DNA of 64,000 bases from an uncultured Gemmiger sp. (GTDB lineage: Bacteria; Bacillota; Clostridia; Oscillospirales; Ruminococcaceae), in assembly GCA_944382785.1 (NCBI GenBank), contig CALWNO010000003.1, positions 1-64,000 on the forward strand, given 5' to 3'. Below the pieces are notes generated by a model that did not search any database, had not been told where the DNA came from, and was given only the letters and a program-made list of their open reading frames with translations. Within the stretch, counting starts at the first letter, position 1; each line of letters opens with the position of its first letter. Shown piece by piece: positions 61,576 through 64,000 of the stretch. A program made the translations under genes and the position numbers.

Positions 61576-61605
61576 TGCTTTCCTCCTTTCCCTGTCCCGA
61601 AGCCG

Positions 61606-61803
61606 TCATTCCTCCGCCAGGCGGCGGTCCAGGAAGCTTTCCAGCTGCTGTACCGCTGCCAGGGCCTCCTCATCCAGCAGCACGCAGTTGGCCCGCTTGT
61701 TGGCTTCGGTAATGTTGCCGTCGGCATCGATCACACTGTACATATAGGCGCAGCGCTTGCCTTCGGCGGTGGTATGCACCGTAAATGCGGTCAGTTTTTT
61801 CAT
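61606..61803 (-). CDS. small phage protein (65 residues)
   Basis: The protein runs MKKLTAFTVHTTAEGKRCAYMYSVID and then ANKRANCVLLDEEALAAVQQLESFLDRRLAEE, a short beta part followed by a C-terminal helix. I do not recognise a named family, but similar proteins occur between tail fibre genes in Clostridia prophages. Its ATG overlaps the stop of the big tail gene (ATGA), and GGAGGAAC lies upstream. Confidence 0.75.
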   Translation of the reverse strand: MKKLTAFTVHTTAEGKRCAYMYSVIDADGNITEANKRANCVLLDEEALAAVQQLESFLDRRLAEE

Positions 61804-64000
61804 GCAGGTTCCTCCATTTCTTCCAGTTGGGTCCATTCCAACGCCACAGCATCGGTCAGGCCGTCCAGTTCCCGGATGCGGCGGTCGCTCTGTTCCGCCA
61901 CCGCATCCAGTTCGGCATCTGCGACGGCGTCCGGCGGGACGGACTGTGCGGGGACGCTGTCGGCGTAGCAGTCGCTGTATCCCCGCTGGGGCGCCAGAAC
62001 CAGCCAGTCAAAGGCTACCCCCGCCGGGCCATGGACCAGGGCATCCCGACCCTGTTTTTCCACCCAGAATCCCGGCGCCGCCCCAGTGATCAGCCACTGG
62101 GGCAGGGCGTGGGGGTCCAGGCATTCTTCCACCACCGGGTGGATGGTCAAAAGGCAAAGTCCTTCCTCATCCAGGGTCCCGCTACCGTTGTCACAGAAAA
62201 GAGCGGCCGCGCTCTCCATGGCGTTGAGGGCCCGGGCGCCGTAATGGTCGGTGGTCACCACCCGGTTTTTGGCCCCGGAACAGCCGATATCGCCGTTGAC
62301 ATACAGGTTTTGCCCATACACCCGCAGGGCGTTGTCGTACGCCTGAAGCTGGGCATCATTCTGCCCGCCCACCGAGTTTTCCAGGAACACCTGATACCGG
62401 CAGCGCTGGATACGGGCGCTGCTGGTATCGCTGCAATAGGTGGCACCGCTGAGATGGTTGACGTATCCACTCTGAATGTCGGAGTAGGGGTCATAGGTAT
62501 AGCCCACCTGCAGGCTGCCGGCAGCGTTCTTGTAGCCCACGCCGGTCAGACCGGAGGTGGAGAAGAGCGCCGTCAGGCTGCGGTTGAACCAGCTCCAGTT
62601 GTTTTCGATGCCGGAGCGCAGCTCTCCGTTGGTGTAGCTGTTGAAGCCGTTCCACAGGAATTTGGTGTAGCTGTCCGCGGAGCCGGCCCGAAGATCGGCG
62701 TTGCTGCCCGCCACCAGCGCGGCGTTGTCCAGGTCGATGGTCAGCGCGCCGTTGCTGCTGCGGACGGTACCGGTGGTGATGTTGCCGCCGTTGATGACGG
62801 TTCGGCCGCTTTCTTCCAGATCCCGGAATTCCACCATTCCCGTGAAGGAGATGCGGGCGCTGGACAGCTCCACCCCATGGGAATTGAGCTGCAGGGTGGT
62901 GGTTTTGGCGGACAGGACAGACAGTTCCGGTGCCTCCAGTTCCAGGGTGCCGGTGCCGGACTGGATGTTGGCAAACAGATAAACCCGCCCCAGGGTGACG
63001 GACGGCAGGCGCAGGCGGGCCGTAGCCGTCACCCAGTCTCCTTCCGGTGCCGGTGTCTGCGCGTCGGCGATCTGGGCCAGGGAGGTCCAGACCGTCGTTC
63101 GGCTGCCACCCTCCGGTGTGTACTCCCCAAATCCCCGGATGTAAGCGCCGATCATGGCCGGGTCCTGGATGGTGATGGCGGCGGTGATCCGGTACCGCAC
63201 CGAGAATTCCACCTCGGCCCCGCTCAGCAGGTCCAGAGCCTCGTCCGGGACATTCATGGCCGCCCCGCAGCTGCCGGTACCGTCCGCCTGCAGGATGGCC
63301 CGCTGCCCGTTCAGGGTCACCGTGCCGCCGGCCTCATGGCCGCTGGAACTGGCCCGGTACCAGGGGACATCCGCCAGCTGATTGCCCGGGAAATCCTGCC
63401 GGGCACAAAGTTCCAGACCGTCCACGGTGGTCTGCATCTCAAATACCTTGCCCTGCAGGTCCTGGTAGGACTGTTCATTGACGGCTGTGGTGGTGTCCCG
63501 CCGGGCATTGCCGGTACTTTCCAGCTGCATGGTCTGTCCGCTTACGGTGCGTTTCATCACCAGGGTGTGGTACACCTGTCCCCGGGCATCCACCACATCC
63601 AGCCGGGTGCCGGGGCGGATGGATTCCGCAAAGGGCATGGTCAGCTGCAGCGGGGTATACCGCACCCCCTCCATCGCCGCAAAGAGGGTCCGGGCCACCG
63701 GTTCCAGCCGGTCGGCGCTGTCGGTGGTGAGCAGCCGGTTTCCCTGGACGACCAGGGCGTTGGTGCCGGTTGCTTCCGGGGGCCAGATGGTCCCCACATC
63801 GCCGTCGGTCTGTTTCAGCTGGACCTTGTCCACCGGGGCGGTCTCGTAGTCCTCACAGGTCAGGGACCCCTGAAGGTAGTATCCCACCCGCTGGCCGATG
63901 CGCCAGACCTCTCCTGAGGCCGTGCGCAGCACCTGCCCGGCCAGGCGCAGGGCGGCCGGAATCTGCCCTTCCCCGGGAGCAGCCACGGCAGGCATCCCGT
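61800..64000 (-). CDS. phage tail protein (hub/tail-spike type), 5' part beyond the window
   Basis: The frame is open to the window edge; the first Met in view (63995) is probably internal. About 730 residues are visible. PGTRLDVVDARGQVYHTLVMKRTVSGQTMQLESTGNA (roughly 120-165 of the visible part) is like the end of tail-hub proteins. NEQSYQDLQGKVFEMQTTVDGLELC follows, then beta-rich fibre domains, then a small bacterial-type C-terminal part (YSDCYADSVPAQSVPP) with Pro and a helical end. It likely joins the tail tip to receptor-binding domains. It heads the visible operon of tail and lysis genes. Confidence 0.8.
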   Translation of the reverse strand, partial: GMPAVAAPGEGQIPAALRLAGQVLRTASGEVWRIGQRVGYYLQGSLTCEDYETAPVDKVQLKQTDGDVGTIWPPEATGTNALVVQGNRLLTTDSADRLEPVARTLFAAMEGVRYTPLQLTMPFAESIRPGTRLDVVDARGQVYHTLVMKRTVSGQTMQLESTGNARRDTTTAVNEQSYQDLQGKVFEMQTTVDGLELCARQDFPGNQLADVPWYRASSSGHEAGGTVTLNGQRAILQADGTGSCGAAMNVPDEALDLLSGAEVEFSVRYRITAAITIQDPAMIGAYIRGFGEYTPEGGSRTTVWTSLAQIADAQTPAPEGDWVTATARLRLPSVTLGRVYLFANIQSGTGTLELEAPELSVLSAKTTTLQLNSHGVELSSARISFTGMVEFRDLEESGRTVINGGNITTGTVRSSNGALTIDLDNAALVAGSNADLRAGSADSYTKFLWNGFNSYTNGELRSGIENNWSWFNRSLTALFSTSGLTGVGYKNAAGSLQVGYTYDPYSDIQSGYVNHLSGATYCSDTSSARIQRCRYQVFLENSVGGQNDAQLQAYDNALRVYGQNLYVNGDIGCSGAKNRVVTTDHYGARALNAMESAAALFCDNGSGTLDEEGLCLLTIHPVVEECLDPHALPQWLITGAAPGFWVEKQGRDALVHGPAGVAFDWLVLAPQRGYSDCYADSVPAQSVPPDAVADAELDAVAEQSDRRIRELDGLTDAVALEWTQLEEMEEPA

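Noticed and set aside
61785..63917. 710-codon plus-strand frame opposite the phage tail gene
   Set aside because: Composition is that of an antisense frame. The minus strand has overlap-coupled phage genes with good ribosome sites.
1..64000. CRISPR arrays, insertion sequences and invertible elements
   Set aside because: I saw no regular short repeats with spacers, no transposase-like protein and no clear pair of long inverted repeats around promoters. The only large repeat is the tandem gene duplication.

Overview
The window reads as chromosomal DNA of a GC-rich, low-AT-leader Firmicute of the class Clostridia. The evidence is strong AGGAGG-type ribosome sites, occasional TTG and GTG starts, a SpoIID-family protein, a DUF1292 protein, LacI, MarR and AraC regulators, a stand-alone MsmX-type sugar ATPase and a fructose-type PTS. 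Overall character resembles the Faecalibacterium/Gemmiger/Subdoligranulum group of gut Oscillospiraceae. That placement is inference from gene style; no marker gene proves it.

Layout. 1-110: end of a tRNA-Asn and its terminator. 0.4-5.5 kb: a DUF1292 protein and a 1438-residue surface protein with carbohydrate-binding modules, preceded by a promoter that carries a palindrome. 5.5-8.2 kb: a LacI-type regulator, a broken GPH sugar transporter and an MBL-fold hydrolase, behind a promoter with a LacI-type operator. 8.5-12.5 kb: a MarR regulator and a heterodimeric ABC exporter. 12.5-16.6 kb: SpoIID-like protein, two membrane proteins of unknown function and an AraC regulator. 16.7-19.9 kb: MsmX-type ATPase and fructose PTS EIIABC.

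19.9-58.4 kb is one large cell-surface glycan locus built as two divergent arms from a shared intergenic region at 35.75-35.98 kb. The left arm (minus strand) makes a CDP-linked 3,6-dideoxyhexose (DdhA, DdhB, DdhC). It adds a thiamine-diphosphate carboligase and an SDR reductase, as in the yersiniose branched-sugar route. It also carries a flippase, three soluble or membrane-associated glycosyltransferases and three large GT-C-type membrane proteins, two of them a tandem duplication. The right arm (plus strand) begins with two GT2 enzymes. After a terminator and a new promoter it encodes an ABC-2 polysaccharide exporter (Wzm/Wzt-like), more glycosyltransferases, and a pseudaminic acid set (PseC, PseF, PseI, PseG). 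Into the pse set are inserted a tightly overlapping SDR, phosphoesterase and ATP-grasp ligase, while PseB and PseH are not seen. The arm continues through an AT-rich stretch of membrane glycosyltransferases and an acyltransferase, then a second SDR, UDP-galactopyranose mutase and a polyprenyl-phosphate-type GT2. Together the locus should build and export a polymer or decorated surface glycan containing a branched dideoxysugar, a pseudaminic-type nonulosonate and galactofuranose.

58.4-58.7 kb holds an acyl-carrier-like protein without the carrier serine. From 58.86 kb to the window end, on the minus strand, lies the distal tail and lysis end of a prophage or phage-tail-like element: tail protein, small tail genes, XkdX, M23 endolysin and two holin-like proteins.
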